64,000 nt of DNA from Nostoc sp. NMS2 (GTDB taxonomy: Bacteria; Cyanobacteriota; Cyanobacteriia; Cyanobacteriales; Nostocaceae), in assembly GCF_017115105.1 (NCBI RefSeq), contig NZ_JABXKH010000064.1:62001-126000 (forward strand). The letters are read 5' to 3'. Of this stretch, positions 11,006-19,984 are shown piece after piece. The notes under the pieces were generated by a model. The model saw nothing but the letters and a program-made list of their open reading frames with translations. It was not told the origin of the DNA and did no database searches. Every line of letters starts with the position of its first letter. The stretch's first letter is position 1. A program made the translations under genes and the position numbers.

Positions 11006-12277
11006 TTAAACTTTGCAAGCAGCTAAGGCGGCAGCTAATTCCTTTGCAGTTTGGTAGCGATCGCGTGGCAATGGTTCTGTAACGCGATCAATCACATCTC
11101 TTAATTGGGAACTGATGGTAGGAACTTTTGCCACATCAAACCTGAAGTTTCGCCCCCTTTGGCGGTAATACTTGAACGGGTTTTCGCCTGTGAGTAGAAA
11201 AATCAGGGTTGGCCCAATTGCATATAAATCAGATTGAGTCAAAGGTTGTCCTCGTTCTTGCTCAGGAGCGCAATAACCTTCTGCACCAATCCGAGTACCG
11301 GGCGCTGTGCCAATTTCCTTAACTGCGCCAAAATCTAGCACTACTATGCGATTTAGTGAACTTCGCACCATTAAGTTGGCGGGTTTAATGTCGCGGTGAA
11401 TTAGTGGTGGCTCTTGACTATGAAGATATTCTAAGATATCGCAGGTTTGGATCATCCAAGCGATCGCTTGATTTGGCGTAACTGGCCCAGTTGTATAAAC
11501 ACGTTTCTCTAAATCTTGTCCGTGGATTAGTTCCATTGCCAAGTATTTTTTTCCGCCTTCTACAAAGAAGTCGTAATATTTGGGAATTCCCGGATGGTTA
11601 AGCGATTTTAGAGTATACGCCTCCCGCTCAAATAATTCTTGAGCTTTGGCAATTTTTGCCATATCAGCATTCATTTGCTTCAACACCAGCAGTTGTGGGA
11701 CACTCCCAATCTGACCACCATCCCAAGCGAGATAAGTAGTACCCATACCTCCTTGTCCGAGAGTTCGCAACACCTGATAATGGCGAATTTTCTGTTGTAC
11801 TGAGAGAGGTTGACCGCAGTGGATGCAAAACAGATTGTTCGGGGAGTTACCTTCGTGCGTACAAGTGTATTTGCCTTGGGCTGAATAGACTGTTGCAACA
11901 GCGTTTTCTTCTGTCCCTTGTATTTGTTGTGGCGATCGCAAACCAGTTTCCAGTACTGTTACCTCCTGAATTTGGAATTGCAGTAATGGGCCTCCTTGTG
12001 CCAGTTGCAAAAGGGAATTATCTGGTAACGGACTCTGAATCACAAGGACACCGTTGAGGAAAGTCCCATTTGTACCCTGACTAATCAGCCGCCAACCACT
12101 GCTATTGTCGGCAGAATCGACGTGTCTCAGTTCTAAATGATGCCGCGAAACTAAACTATCACTTAAAACAACGTGATTATCTGTTGCTCGACCAATCCGA
12201 ATTATGGAAGAGTTCTCAAAGCACCACTGCTGGAGGGGCGTTTTCTGTTGCGGTTCTAACAGAGTCAGACTAACCAC
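11006..12277 (-). CDS. FHA-domain serine/threonine protein kinase
   Basis: 423 residues in three parts. An FHA phosphothreonine-binding domain spans about residues 20-110 (IRIGRATDNHVVL, SRHHLEL, GTNGTFLNG). A small Cys4 ribbon lies near 135-160 (CTHEGNSPNNLFCIHCG). A Hanks-type kinase fills the rest: glycine loop LGQGGMGTTYLAWD, the VLKQM lysine, HRDIKPANLM with catalytic Asp, DFGAVKE, and APEQERGQPLTQSDLYAIG. It should phosphorylate cytoplasmic proteins and recruit phosphorylated partners through FHA. The PP2C gene lies 177 bases upstream on the same strand, so kinase and phosphatase probably act on a common set of targets. Confidence 0.92.
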   Translation of the reverse strand: MVSLTLLEPQQKTPLQQWCFENSSIIRIGRATDNHVVLSDSLVSRHHLELRHVDSADNSSGWRLISQGTNGTFLNGVLVIQSPLPDNSLLQLAQGGPLLQFQIQEVTVLETGLRSPQQIQGTEENAVATVYSAQGKYTCTHEGNSPNNLFCIHCGQPLSVQQKIRHYQVLRTLGQGGMGTTYLAWDGGQIGSVPQLLVLKQMNADMAKIAKAQELFEREAYTLKSLNHPGIPKYYDFFVEGGKKYLAMELIHGQDLEKRVYTTGPVTPNQAIAWMIQTCDILEYLHSQEPPLIHRDIKPANLMVRSSLNRIVVLDFGAVKEIGTAPGTRIGAEGYCAPEQERGQPLTQSDLYAIGPTLIFLLTGENPFKYYRQRGRNFRFDVAKVPTISSQLRDVIDRVTEPLPRDRYQTAKELAAALAACKV

Positions 12278-12304
12278 AATACAACCTACAAGGTAAATGG
12301 ATTA

Positions 12305-12450
12305 AGGAATGGGCATTGGGCATTGGGCGTTGGGTATCGAGAAGAGACAAGGCAGACAAGCAACAGGCAGGAGACAAGGGAGAGATTTATTCAATAATTC
12401 CCCCTTGTCCTCCTTGTCTCCCTCATCTTCCCCATTCCCCATTCCAATTT
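12305..12450. repeat. G-rich/C-rich dispersed repeat (copy 1)
   Basis: Runs of GGGCATT and GAGACAAGG units face CCCCTTGTC and CCCCATT units across the core TTATTCAATAATTCC, so the element can fold into a long imperfect hairpin. It fills the PP2C-kinase spacer. Related copies lie at 14613, 19086, 27462, 38634, 54822 and 58118. Confidence 0.8.
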
Positions 12451-12454
12451 ATTT

Positions 12455-14425
12455 TTAACTTTCCAAATTTGGGCGTACTTTTGCCCGAATAAGTATACCA
12501 GTAATATTGTCGTGACCATTGTATTGGTTTCCTAAATCAATTAATTTTGTAACACCCTGTTCTAAGTTAGCGCCCGAACTAAGTAAGGGTTCTAAATGAG
12601 TCTGCCAATGGGTTTCTAGTAAATCATTATCTGATAGACCGTCCGATGCCAAAAGTAGAAGAGTATCTTCATTAATCTCAAAAAAGCCTACATCAGCATT
12701 AATCGAGTTTTCATCACGAGGCCCCAAAGCTTGGGTGAGTTGGTAGGCATCCGGGCGGGCGTAAGCTATGCTTGCTTCCACTCCTCGGGTAATTTCCCGT
12801 TGCCCAACTTCATGATCTACTGTGACTTGTTCTAGTCCCCGCTTACGCGTCAAGCGATAGAGACGGCTATCTCCCACATGGGCAACTGCCGCTTGAGTAT
12901 CTTGAATTAAGAGCATTACCAGAGTTGTACCCATACGCCCTACTCCAGAACGGGCATCTTGTTGATTGAGCTTGTAAATCGCCTCATTAGCTAAATACAC
13001 TGCCTCACGAATGCTCTCTTCTGTTGGCAGTTGATTGGCAATCCAGTGTTCTTGAAAGTATTCCCGTAGGGTGTTGACTGCTAACTCACTGGCTATCTCG
13101 CCGCCAGCATGTCCACCCATACCATCGCAGAGAATATACAAACCATGCCCTTCCAAAACTCGACTTTTAGGGAACTCCAACTTCTGAATTTTGGTTTCAA
13201 TGCCAAAGTAGTCTTCATTATGATGACGTTGACGACCTACATCTGTGCATCCTGCATCTTCCAAGCTACTTAACTGCATCGCCAGCACAACAGTTGGCAT
13301 ATCATCAATTTTGCTAATGATATTTTCTGGTTCGTCTGATTGCGGCATAGTGGGCACAGTAGTATTGTTCTCCTTTATTGGGGGTGGGGGCAAAGTTGCG
13401 GTTTCTAGTGCTTCCAGTTCAATAGAGATTTCCTCCAAACGCGATCGCAATTGTGCGATCGTGTGAATTTTACCTACATCTAAATCTCCCAACATTTGGA
13501 CTACAGAGCCAAATTGAGTGCGTTGAGACTGCCTAAATAGTGCTTGCCAAACTCGCCCCAAAGCTTGAATGGTTAACGGCTCTTCTGGAATAGCAAATGT
13601 TTGGGCTTCGTCATCTTCTGGCGACTCGCTGACAGGCAGAGAACTTGATGATTCCACATACAACCTTTGTAGCGCCAGCGTTTGGTCTTCATCCAATCGC
13701 AAATTTGACAAATCTAAAAGGCTTTGACGACAATTTACTGGTTCCAACAATGCCCAAAGTTGGGTCATTTGATAACACCAGTGCAAAATTTTTAACGAAC
13801 TTGTTGTCTCTTCTTGCCATAAGTCAACTAAAGGCTGCCAATTTGAGCGGTCTTCAATTATTACTACCTGCATATCCCCCTGCTGCCATGCATCGTGAAT
13901 CAGTGGTATCTCGCGCTGACTTTGGGAGTGTAAGGCAATATAAGGTTTCGCAAGGTGAGGAATTCCACTTGCATCTACTGATGGCGTTGCTAGTACTGCT
14001 TCAATCGGTGATATTTGATACGGCTGGCAGTCTAGAACTCTCACACCTGTATCAGTAATGGTGGCATTTTCCGTTGAGGTAGGTAGCGGATCTAACAATT
14101 GATAGCGCTCTTGGGAGTCTAAATAAGAGCCTAATGCAATCTGAGAACTAAGGGATAGAGGAGATGACGAGGATATTGCTTCTTCATCTCCCTCATCCCC
14201 CTGATCTCTCTCTAATCCCAAAGCTTCCTCAATCGTTTCTTTAGCAATAATTGCCCAAAACACTGTTCCACATTCCGTACCACAGTTGTGACAAAGTAGT
14301 GCATTTACAGGTATATCTTCGGCGCTGCATTCAGGACAAACTTTGTGGGTCAGGGATGTGCCACAGCTTTGACAGAATTTGTTGCTTTTGGGGTTTTCAA
14401 ATTTACACTGAGGGCAAATCAGCAT
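12455..14425 (-). CDS. PP2C-family protein phosphatase with N-terminal zinc ribbons
   Basis: 656 residues. The N-terminus has paired zinc ribbons (CPQC and CQSCG at 4-21, CPECS and CHNCG at 30-48). A long variable middle follows. The PP2C domain occupies about 390-645 with the metal-site motifs in order: RHHNEDYFG, LCDGMGGHAGGE, MGTTLVMLL, VGDSRLYRL, LLLASDGLSDND, and GHDNITGILI. It removes phosphate from Ser/Thr using Mn or Mg. Lying directly upstream of an FHA kinase, it is the likely opposing partner. No membrane segment is seen, so it is presumably cytoplasmic. Confidence 0.92.
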   Translation of the reverse strand: MLICPQCKFENPKSNKFCQSCGTSLTHKVCPECSAEDIPVNALLCHNCGTECGTVFWAIIAKETIEEALGLERDQGDEGDEEAISSSSPLSLSSQIALGSYLDSQERYQLLDPLPTSTENATITDTGVRVLDCQPYQISPIEAVLATPSVDASGIPHLAKPYIALHSQSQREIPLIHDAWQQGDMQVVIIEDRSNWQPLVDLWQEETTSSLKILHWCYQMTQLWALLEPVNCRQSLLDLSNLRLDEDQTLALQRLYVESSSSLPVSESPEDDEAQTFAIPEEPLTIQALGRVWQALFRQSQRTQFGSVVQMLGDLDVGKIHTIAQLRSRLEEISIELEALETATLPPPPIKENNTTVPTMPQSDEPENIISKIDDMPTVVLAMQLSSLEDAGCTDVGRQRHHNEDYFGIETKIQKLEFPKSRVLEGHGLYILCDGMGGHAGGEIASELAVNTLREYFQEHWIANQLPTEESIREAVYLANEAIYKLNQQDARSGVGRMGTTLVMLLIQDTQAAVAHVGDSRLYRLTRKRGLEQVTVDHEVGQREITRGVEASIAYARPDAYQLTQALGPRDENSINADVGFFEINEDTLLLLASDGLSDNDLLETHWQTHLEPLLSSGANLEQGVTKLIDLGNQYNGHDNITGILIRAKVRPNLES

Positions 14426-14612
14426 AGTGGAAGTTCCTTTATTCGCGCTCCAAGGTGCTTCTAGCCACTAAGATCAAAGGTGCCACAGTTGGCTGTCCCT
14501 GACTACAGTAGACCTACAAGAGATTGTAGTTTATCAATGAATTTTGGTGGCAGTATTAATTGTGACGCATATTAGATAAATATTTAATATATTGGTAGCC
14601 AATTGCTTATAA

Positions 14613-14760
14613 GTGGGGAGTGGTGAGCAGGGGGAGCAGGGGGACAAGGGGGACAAGGGGGAATTATTGAACAAGTCTCTAGTCTCTTCCTTGTCTCCCC
14701 CCTCTTCCTTGTCTCCCTTGTCTCTTCTCCATACCCAATGCCCTATGCCCTATGCCCAGA
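14613..14760. repeat. G-rich/C-rich dispersed repeat (copy 2)
   Basis: Same family as the copy at 12305, in the opposite orientation (core GAATTATTGAACAAG). It fills most of the 317-base gap between the PP2C gene and the binding-protein gene and encodes the last residues and stop codon of the latter (GGGCATAGGGCATAG read on the minus strand). Confidence 0.8.
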
Positions 14761-15546
14761 ATCTGGTAATTGCGGGGGTTCGGCGTTAAACCATTTTTGA
14801 TAAATTTGCTTGTAAGTGCCATTGGATAACAAAGTCGCTATACCTTTGTTAATTGCATCTAAATGGGGGGAGTCTTTTGGTGTGGCAATCCCGTAGTATT
14901 CTTCAGTAAGCAGATCGGCAACAACTCTGATGCCTTTGAGTTTGCCATTTTTAATCGCATACAAAGTTGCAAAAGCATCGCTAACCACAGCATCAACGTT
15001 GCCATTTAGCAAGTCCTGGAAAAATTCTGGACCAGAATTAAAAGTACTAATTTTAGCATTGGGGATGGTTTTGGCAAAATCTGCCCCAGTGGAACCAATT
15101 TGGACAGCAATTTTTTTCCCTTTAAGACTATTGAAGTCTTGAATATTTTGGTTGTCTTCGCGGACAGCGATCGCTAGTCCGGCTTTAAAATAAGGTCGTG
15201 AAAAAGCAATTGTTTTCAGGCGTTCGGCGGTAATGGTGATTCCGCTAATTGCCGCATCAACTCTTTTAGCTTGCAAAGTCGAGATCATGCCATCAAAGGG
15301 CAGACTTTCAAATTGAACTGCAAAACCTGCTCCTTTAGCGATCGCATTCATCAAATCAATATCAAAACCTTCCAAGTCACCGCTAGCCTTTTGGATTTCA
15401 AAAGGGACAAAGGTGGGATCTGTCGCCACCCTAAGAGGTATAGCATCTGAGTGATTAGTAGGATAGAAATTGTTACAGGCAATAATCAGTAGCAGACAGC
15501 CTAAGCTTAAAATTAGCTGCTGCCACTTGAGGTTAAATAATTTCAC
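14743..15546 (-). CDS. Amino-acid ABC transporter substrate-binding lipoprotein
   Basis: 267 residues. A lipoprotein signal ends in the lipobox LIIAC with Cys24, so the mature protein is lipid-anchored on the periplasmic side. The solute-binding family 3 fold follows: RVATDPTFVPFEI, LEGFDIDLMNAIAKGAGF, DAAISGITITAERLKTIAFSRPY, GKKIAVQIGSTGADFA, and DAVVSDAFATLYAI, as in polar amino acid (GlnH/ArtJ-type) binding proteins. No permease or ATPase gene lies nearby, so the partners must be elsewhere. The final residues (SGHRA) and stop are encoded by a dispersed repeat. Confidence 0.9.
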   Translation of the reverse strand: MKLFNLKWQQLILSLGCLLLIIACNNFYPTNHSDAIPLRVATDPTFVPFEIQKASGDLEGFDIDLMNAIAKGAGFAVQFESLPFDGMISTLQAKRVDAAISGITITAERLKTIAFSRPYFKAGLAIAVREDNQNIQDFNSLKGKKIAVQIGSTGADFAKTIPNAKISTFNSGPEFFQDLLNGNVDAVVSDAFATLYAIKNGKLKGIRVVADLLTEEYYGIATPKDSPHLDAINKGIATLLSNGTYKQIYQKWFNAEPPQLPDSGHRA

Positions 15547-15774
15547 CGTAGTAATTCCGTTCTATCAGTCAATATTCACGATAGTTGTCATGATGTTATA
15601 AGAAAGAATACATCCGTCAGCAGCCACAATCCACCATGAATTCTGTGCGACTAACGAAAGTTTAATACCCTTACTCTCGTGAAAAGTTGAGATCGGAGGA
15701 AGTTTCCAATCCCACTTTTCGCCAATTACCTATCTTGTGTGTTCTGTATTCTGACTTCCAATTTTTAACTACTT

Positions 15775-16974
15775 ATGGTTTCTACAACCCCTGCTTACCG
15801 AATTACTGATTTGTTTGCCGAACGAGCAAAGAACCTTGCACCACCAACTTACGGTACAGAGTTAAGCAAAATCGTCACTGTCAGTTTTGCCTACGGTCTA
15901 GCTGACCCAATTCTCTTTCCTCACACTGACTTGGCTGCTGCAAGTGCCGTTGTGCTGGCAGAGGAGGCTCCGATCGCTCTCAATTATGGCCCACCTTCCG
16001 CTCAACTGTATGAGCAAATTATCCTCCGCTTGCAGGCTAAGGGAATTGCTACCGATCGCGATCGCCTAATCATTGGCTACGGTTCTGGTCAGATTCTCGG
16101 CTTGCTACCAGATGTGTTTGTGGAACCTGGCGATGTAGTAATTGTAGAAGGGCCAACTTTTTTGGGAGTAGTTGCCAGATTTGTCCACGCTGGCGCACGT
16201 ATAATTACTATTCCTGTGGATGAGTTAGGGATGGATGTAGATGCGCTAGAAGTCACATTGAACGATTTAAAGAAACAGGGCATCCGACCCCGATTTATTT
16301 ATACTATTCCCACCTTTCATAATCCCACAGGTGCTACTATGCCGTTATTTCGCCGCCAAAAACTGGTAGCATTAGCGGCTGAATATGGCGTGGTGGTGGT
16401 GGAAGACGATGCTTATAGCGATTTGCGCTTCCAAGGAGAAACTGTACCCCCCCTGGCAACCCTCGACCAAGAGGGGTGGGTATTATATGTCAGTACCTTC
16501 TCGAAAATTATTGCGCCTGGTATCCGGCTAGGCTGGGCTTGTGGCGATCCAGCGATTATTGAGCGGCTGGCGATGTTCAAAAGTGAGGGGCCTGTGGGGC
16601 CATTTGTCAGTCATGTGGTCGCCCGCTATTGTGCTACAGGGAAACTAGACAATCACGTTCAAGAGCTAATTGCCTGCTATAAACATAAGTGCAATTTGTT
16701 ATTAGAAGCGATCGCTCAAGAGTTTCCCAGTGATATAGTTGCTCTGCGTCCTGATGGCGGTTTCTTCGTTTGGTGTAAATTGCCACCAGATATCAGCGCT
16801 ACAGCCCTCCTCATTGCTGCCAATGAACACGGCATCAGTTTTCTGCCAGGGACTCGCTGCTACGCCAATGGACAAGGGGATGATGCCATCAGGTTAGCTT
16901 TTAGCTTTCAGCCAACACAGAAGATTGTTGAGGGAATCGCTACATTAGGATCGGTATTGCGCGGATTGAGGTAA
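15775..16974 (+). CDS. PLP-dependent aminotransferase, ARO8/MocR-like class I
   Basis: 399 residues, fold type I. Lys244 in YVSTFSKIIAPGIRLGW is the PLP lysine; PTFHNPTGATMP near 180 and VVVEDDAYSDLRF near 207 are the substrate and cofactor loops of the ARO8/2-aminoadipate aminotransferase group. There is no N-terminal GntR DNA-binding domain, so it is a free-standing enzyme. Likely substrates are aromatic or branched amino acids or 2-aminoadipate; sequence alone does not decide. The stop TAA at 16972-16974 is the first unit of an ATTCGTA heptamer array. The upstream gene is divergent. Confidence 0.9.
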   Translation: MVSTTPAYRITDLFAERAKNLAPPTYGTELSKIVTVSFAYGLADPILFPHTDLAAASAVVLAEEAPIALNYGPPSAQLYEQIILRLQAKGIATDRDRLIIGYGSGQILGLLPDVFVEPGDVVIVEGPTFLGVVARFVHAGARIITIPVDELGMDVDALEVTLNDLKKQGIRPRFIYTIPTFHNPTGATMPLFRRQKLVALAAEYGVVVVEDDAYSDLRFQGETVPPLATLDQEGWVLYVSTFSKIIAPGIRLGWACGDPAIIERLAMFKSEGPVGPFVSHVVARYCATGKLDNHVQELIACYKHKCNLLLEAIAQEFPSDIVALRPDGGFFVWCKLPPDISATALLIAANEHGISFLPGTRCYANGQGDDAIRLAFSFQPTQKIVEGIATLGSVLRGLR

Positions 16975-17003
16975 TTCGTAATTCGTAATTCGTAATTCGT
17001 AAT
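16971..17003. repeat. ATTCGTA heptamer array
   Basis: Four tandem units of a short tandemly repeated repetitive (STRR) sequence typical of heterocystous cyanobacteria. It includes the stop codon of the aminotransferase gene. Confidence 0.9.
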
Positions 17004-17110
17004 AGAGCCTCCGGCACGCTCCGCGTTAAGCGTTCGCGTAGCGTCTCGTTCGCGCAGCGTCTCCGATAGGAGAAGAGAAGCTATGCCGCAGGCTTTACGT
17101 AATTCGTAAT
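16997..17110. repeat. Dispersed palindromic repeat, long version
   Basis: Runs from AGAGCCTCCGGCACGCTCC to GAAGCTATGCCGCAGGC with nested GCGTAGCGTCTC units. A shorter copy in the opposite orientation lies at 56806-56882 with the same two ends. Confidence 0.8.
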
Positions 17111-17250
17111 TAACGCGATGTGCAACTTACTTCTTAGAATCCCGCTTCCATTCCTCTCCCCCACTCCTGAGAGGCTTTGATTCTTGCTCCCCAACGCTAG
17201 TAGGGAAGGGGTTGGGGGTTAGGTTTGAGAGAAAGTTGCACACGGCGTTA
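17111..17250. mobile_element. 140-base element with terminal inverted repeats
   Basis: Left end TAACGCGATGTGCAACTT and right end AAGTTGCACACGGCGTTA are inverted copies with one base inserted and one mismatch. The interior has CTCTCCCCC and GGGGTTGGGGG runs and no coding frame. It looks like a non-autonomous miniature element. Confidence 0.6.
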
Positions 17251-17440
17251 ATTAAGTAATGTATAGGGGATTTTAACCCCACCGCAAAACTTGTCGCGCA
17301 ATATAAGCGAGGGACTTAGACCCCTCAAAAATGTTAAATATCAACCCAAATCTCAACTGTAAGACACTTTGGACTTATCTCTACACTGCACTTGACATTT
17401 TAGCGATCGCTTTAAGTTGTCACCCATGTACGGAGTGTAG

Positions 17441-17763
17441 CCAATACGGTTCGGATAAAGTCTTTTGATGACACGCCTTAGATCGCAAAGACGCGATAAA
17501 TCGCCGTCTTTACAATAACGCTCTTCTATTACTCTCGTTAAATAAAAATTCAGAACCCTTGATTTTTAAGGCTTTGATAAATTTACGAGTAGGTTGGGTT
17601 GAGGGACGAAACCCAACACGAAAAACCCTTGGTTTTGTTGGGTTTCACTAAAGTTCAACCCAACCTACATTTTTTCTTTCATCAGAGTCATAAAAGAGCG
17701 ATAATAAGTCCTTTGTCTTGACGGCGATTTATCGCGTCTCTTCTCTTAACCGAACCGTATTGG
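17441..17763. mobile_element. MITE-like element with 18-base terminal inverted repeats and nested inverted repeats
   Basis: The ends CCAATACGGTTCGGATAA (17441-17458) and TTAACCGAACCGTATTGG (17746-17763) match in 17 of 18 positions. Inside, GACGCGATAAATCGCCGTC faces GACGGCGATTTATCGCGTC, and TAGGTTGGGTTGA faces TCAACCCAACCTA. AGTGTAG flanks both sides (17434-17440 and 17765-17771), as expected for a target duplication. No transposase is encoded. Confidence 0.7.
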
Positions 17764-17792
17764 CAGTGTAGCAACGAGGAGAGCGAGGAGAT

Positions 17793-19079
17793 TTAGTTAT
17801 TGACCAAATACCAATTTTGTAGCGCCAACCGTTGAATTTCGCGCCAGGGAATATTATGTTTTCTGGCTAAGTCTGCACAATCTTCATATTCTGGCTGAAC
17901 ATTTGCAATAACTTTTTCTGGTGATTGTCCCTTCCATGCTACTTTCACACGCACTTTGCCATATTCAATGTCCACTTGTTGAATTTCCCGTTGTAAAATG
18001 GCGCGTTGCTGAGTTGTTCGGCGAATACCCAAAGTTGTAGTTTCACGGAATATAACCGTTTCACAACTGAGTAAATTTTCTGGATGACAAATCACAGTCA
18101 GCAAAATTCCTGGACGGGACTTTTTCATTGCGATCGCTTGGGTAAAAACATCCACCGCACCAGCAGCAAACAAAGCCTCAAATACATACCCGATCGCTTG
18201 CGGATTTAAATCATCAATTTGGGTTTCTAATACCGAGATAGTTTCTAAATTTGAGCTAGTATCTTCATAATTGCTGAAATTTGACTGTAAACTTGCGCTT
18301 TCGCCCAGCCAGAGGCGTAAAATATTGGGAATGGGTAAATTTATGGTTCCTGCTCCCAATCCTACCTGCTTGATAGCGATCGCGGGTGGTGAACCAAAAT
18401 CTCTTACCAAAGTAGTAGCGATCGCAGCTCCTGTTGGTGTCACCAGTTCTCTATCAATGCCATTGCTATAAACTGGACAACCCCGCATTTCCCAAAGTTT
18501 TAATACTGCTGGTACTGGTACTGCCATTTGACCATGTGCAGCCCGAACAGTACCGCCACCAGTGGGAAACGCCGAACAGTAAAGTAGGGGCAATCCTTCG
18601 TTATTACTCTCAATCCCCAACCAATCCAATCCTAGACAAGTACCCACAATATCTACGATCGCATCTATAGCACCCACTTCATGAAAATGAACTTTTTCAG
18701 GAGAAATTCCATGCACCGCCCCTTCTGCGACTGCTAGCTGTCGGAATACCGCCAAACTCCAAGCTTCTGCTCGTGATGGCAACCCCGCTTTGAGAATCAT
18801 CTGCTCTATTTCTGGCAAGTGGCGTGTGTGATGATGACTGTGTTCGTGGTCGTGGTGGTCATGGTGATGGCGATCGTGTACTAAATCCACATGAACTTTA
18901 GTCGCCTGCTGCCCATTCCGTTGGACAAATTCCGCCCTTAACTGATATTCCTGTTCAATACCCAACCCATTGAGCTTTTCAATTAAATACTCCACAGGAA
19001 CACCCAAACTTACCAAAGCACCCAGGCACATATCACCAGAAATTCCTGTCGGACATTGAAGATAAGCGATTTTATTCAT
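17793..19079 (-). CDS. larC: Nickel pincer cofactor biosynthesis protein LarC
   Basis: About 428 residues from Met3 of the longer frame (first ATG at 19083-19085 lies inside a heptamer array; I prefer 19077-19079, which gives the family's usual MNKIAYLQCPTGISGDM start). LarC inserts nickel into the pyridinium bis-thiocarboxylic acid cofactor, using CTP. Visible marks are CPTGISGDMCLGAL, a histidine-rich loop near residues 66-92 (a likely nickel store), VHFHEVGAIDAIVDIVGT, and the C-terminal ETQIDDLNPQAIGYV. In many bacteria larC is split by a programmed frameshift; here it is one frame. larB and larE are not nearby. Confidence 0.92.
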   Translation of the reverse strand: MNKIAYLQCPTGISGDMCLGALVSLGVPVEYLIEKLNGLGIEQEYQLRAEFVQRNGQQATKVHVDLVHDRHHHDHHDHEHSHHHTRHLPEIEQMILKAGLPSRAEAWSLAVFRQLAVAEGAVHGISPEKVHFHEVGAIDAIVDIVGTCLGLDWLGIESNNEGLPLLYCSAFPTGGGTVRAAHGQMAVPVPAVLKLWEMRGCPVYSNGIDRELVTPTGAAIATTLVRDFGSPPAIAIKQVGLGAGTINLPIPNILRLWLGESASLQSNFSNYEDTSSNLETISVLETQIDDLNPQAIGYVFEALFAAGAVDVFTQAIAMKKSRPGILLTVICHPENLLSCETVIFRETTTLGIRRTTQQRAILQREIQQVDIEYGKVRVKVAWKGQSPEKVIANVQPEYEDCADLARKHNIPWREIQRLALQNWYLVNN

Positions 19080-19324
19080 AGTCATTAGTCATTAGTCATT
19101 AGTCATTAGTCATTAGTCATTGGGCATGGGGCATTGGCCAAACAGGGCATGGAAAAGAGACAAGGGAGACAAGGAAGAGGGGGGAGACAAGGGAGAGACT
19201 TAATTTTAATAATTCCCCCTTGTCCTCCTTGTCCTCCTTGTCCCCCTTGCTCCCCCTGCTCCCCCTGCTCCCCCTGCTCCCCTGCCCCCTGCCCCCTGCC
19301 CCCCACTCCCCAATCCCCAATCCT
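19080..19324. repeat. GTCATTA heptamer array plus G-rich/C-rich dispersed repeat (copy 3)
   Basis: Six GTCATTA units (19080-19119) lead into the same family of G/A-rich and C/T-rich units as at 12305. Together they fill the whole spacer between the divergent larC and YrdC-domain genes, leaving no other sequence for promoters. Confidence 0.85.
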
Positions 19325-19984
19325 ATGGCAAAAATTTTCCCAGTTCATCCGGATAATCCTCAAATTCGTCGAATAGAGGAAATAAAGTCGGCGCTTTCTA
19401 GTGGCGCAGTCATGCTTTACCCTACTGATACAGTTTATGCGATCGGTTGTGATTTGAATGCTAAGTCGGCGGTAGAACGAGTGCGGCAAATTAAACAGCT
19501 AGCAAATGATAAACCACTGACATTTTTATGTCCCTCGCTTTCAAATGTGGCAACTTATGCCTTCGTAAGTGACACAGCCTATCGGATTATGAAACGCCTG
19601 ATTCCAGGGCCATACACGTTTTTGCTCCCAGCAACTAAATTAGTACCGCGATTGGTGCAAAGCCCCAAGCGGAAAAGTACTGGAATTAGAGTCCCAAACC
19701 ATACTGTGTGTTTGGAGTTGCTGGCAGCCTTAGGCAATCCGATTATTTCAACTTCAGCACATCTGCCACCAGATGAAGCAGATAATGGGATGATTCGGAT
19801 AGATCCAGAAACTGTTCAGTCGCGGGTAGAGCTATTTGACCGTTTGGACAAGTTGGTAGACATCATTGTAGACACTGGCGAAGAACCTACTTATGAAGTC
19901 TCTACCATCTTAGATATGACGGGAGACGAAGCAGCAATTATACGGAGGGGTTTAGGTTGGGAAGCAGCAGCAGCATGGGTATAA
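19325..19984 (+). CDS. YrdC/Sua5-domain protein, YciO type
   Basis: 219 residues from ATG 19325; longer frames start inside the repeat and are not credible. The YrdC fold is clear: YPTDTVYAIGCDL at 32-44, QIKQLANDKPLTFLCPS at 55-71, PGPYTFLLPAT, and GIRVPNHTVCLELL. Relatives make threonylcarbamoyl-AMP for the t6A tRNA modification. The spacing and wording of KPLTFLCPSLSNVATYAFV and KRKSTGIRVP match the YciO branch better than TsaC, and YciO has a weaker or different activity. So t6A synthesis by this copy is uncertain. The start codon abuts a repeat block, leaving almost no unique leader. Confidence 0.85.
   Translation: MAKIFPVHPDNPQIRRIEEIKSALSSGAVMLYPTDTVYAIGCDLNAKSAVERVRQIKQLANDKPLTFLCPSLSNVATYAFVSDTAYRIMKRLIPGPYTFLLPATKLVPRLVQSPKRKSTGIRVPNHTVCLELLAALGNPIISTSAHLPPDEADNGMIRIDPETVQSRVELFDRLDKLVDIIVDTGEEPTYEVSTILDMTGDEAAIIRRGLGWEAAAAWV

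Noticed and set aside
19106..19489. 127-codon minus frame and other frames in the G-rich/C-rich repeat
   Set aside because: Low-complexity Gln/Gly/Glu reading of the repeat; same type of frame appears at other copies.
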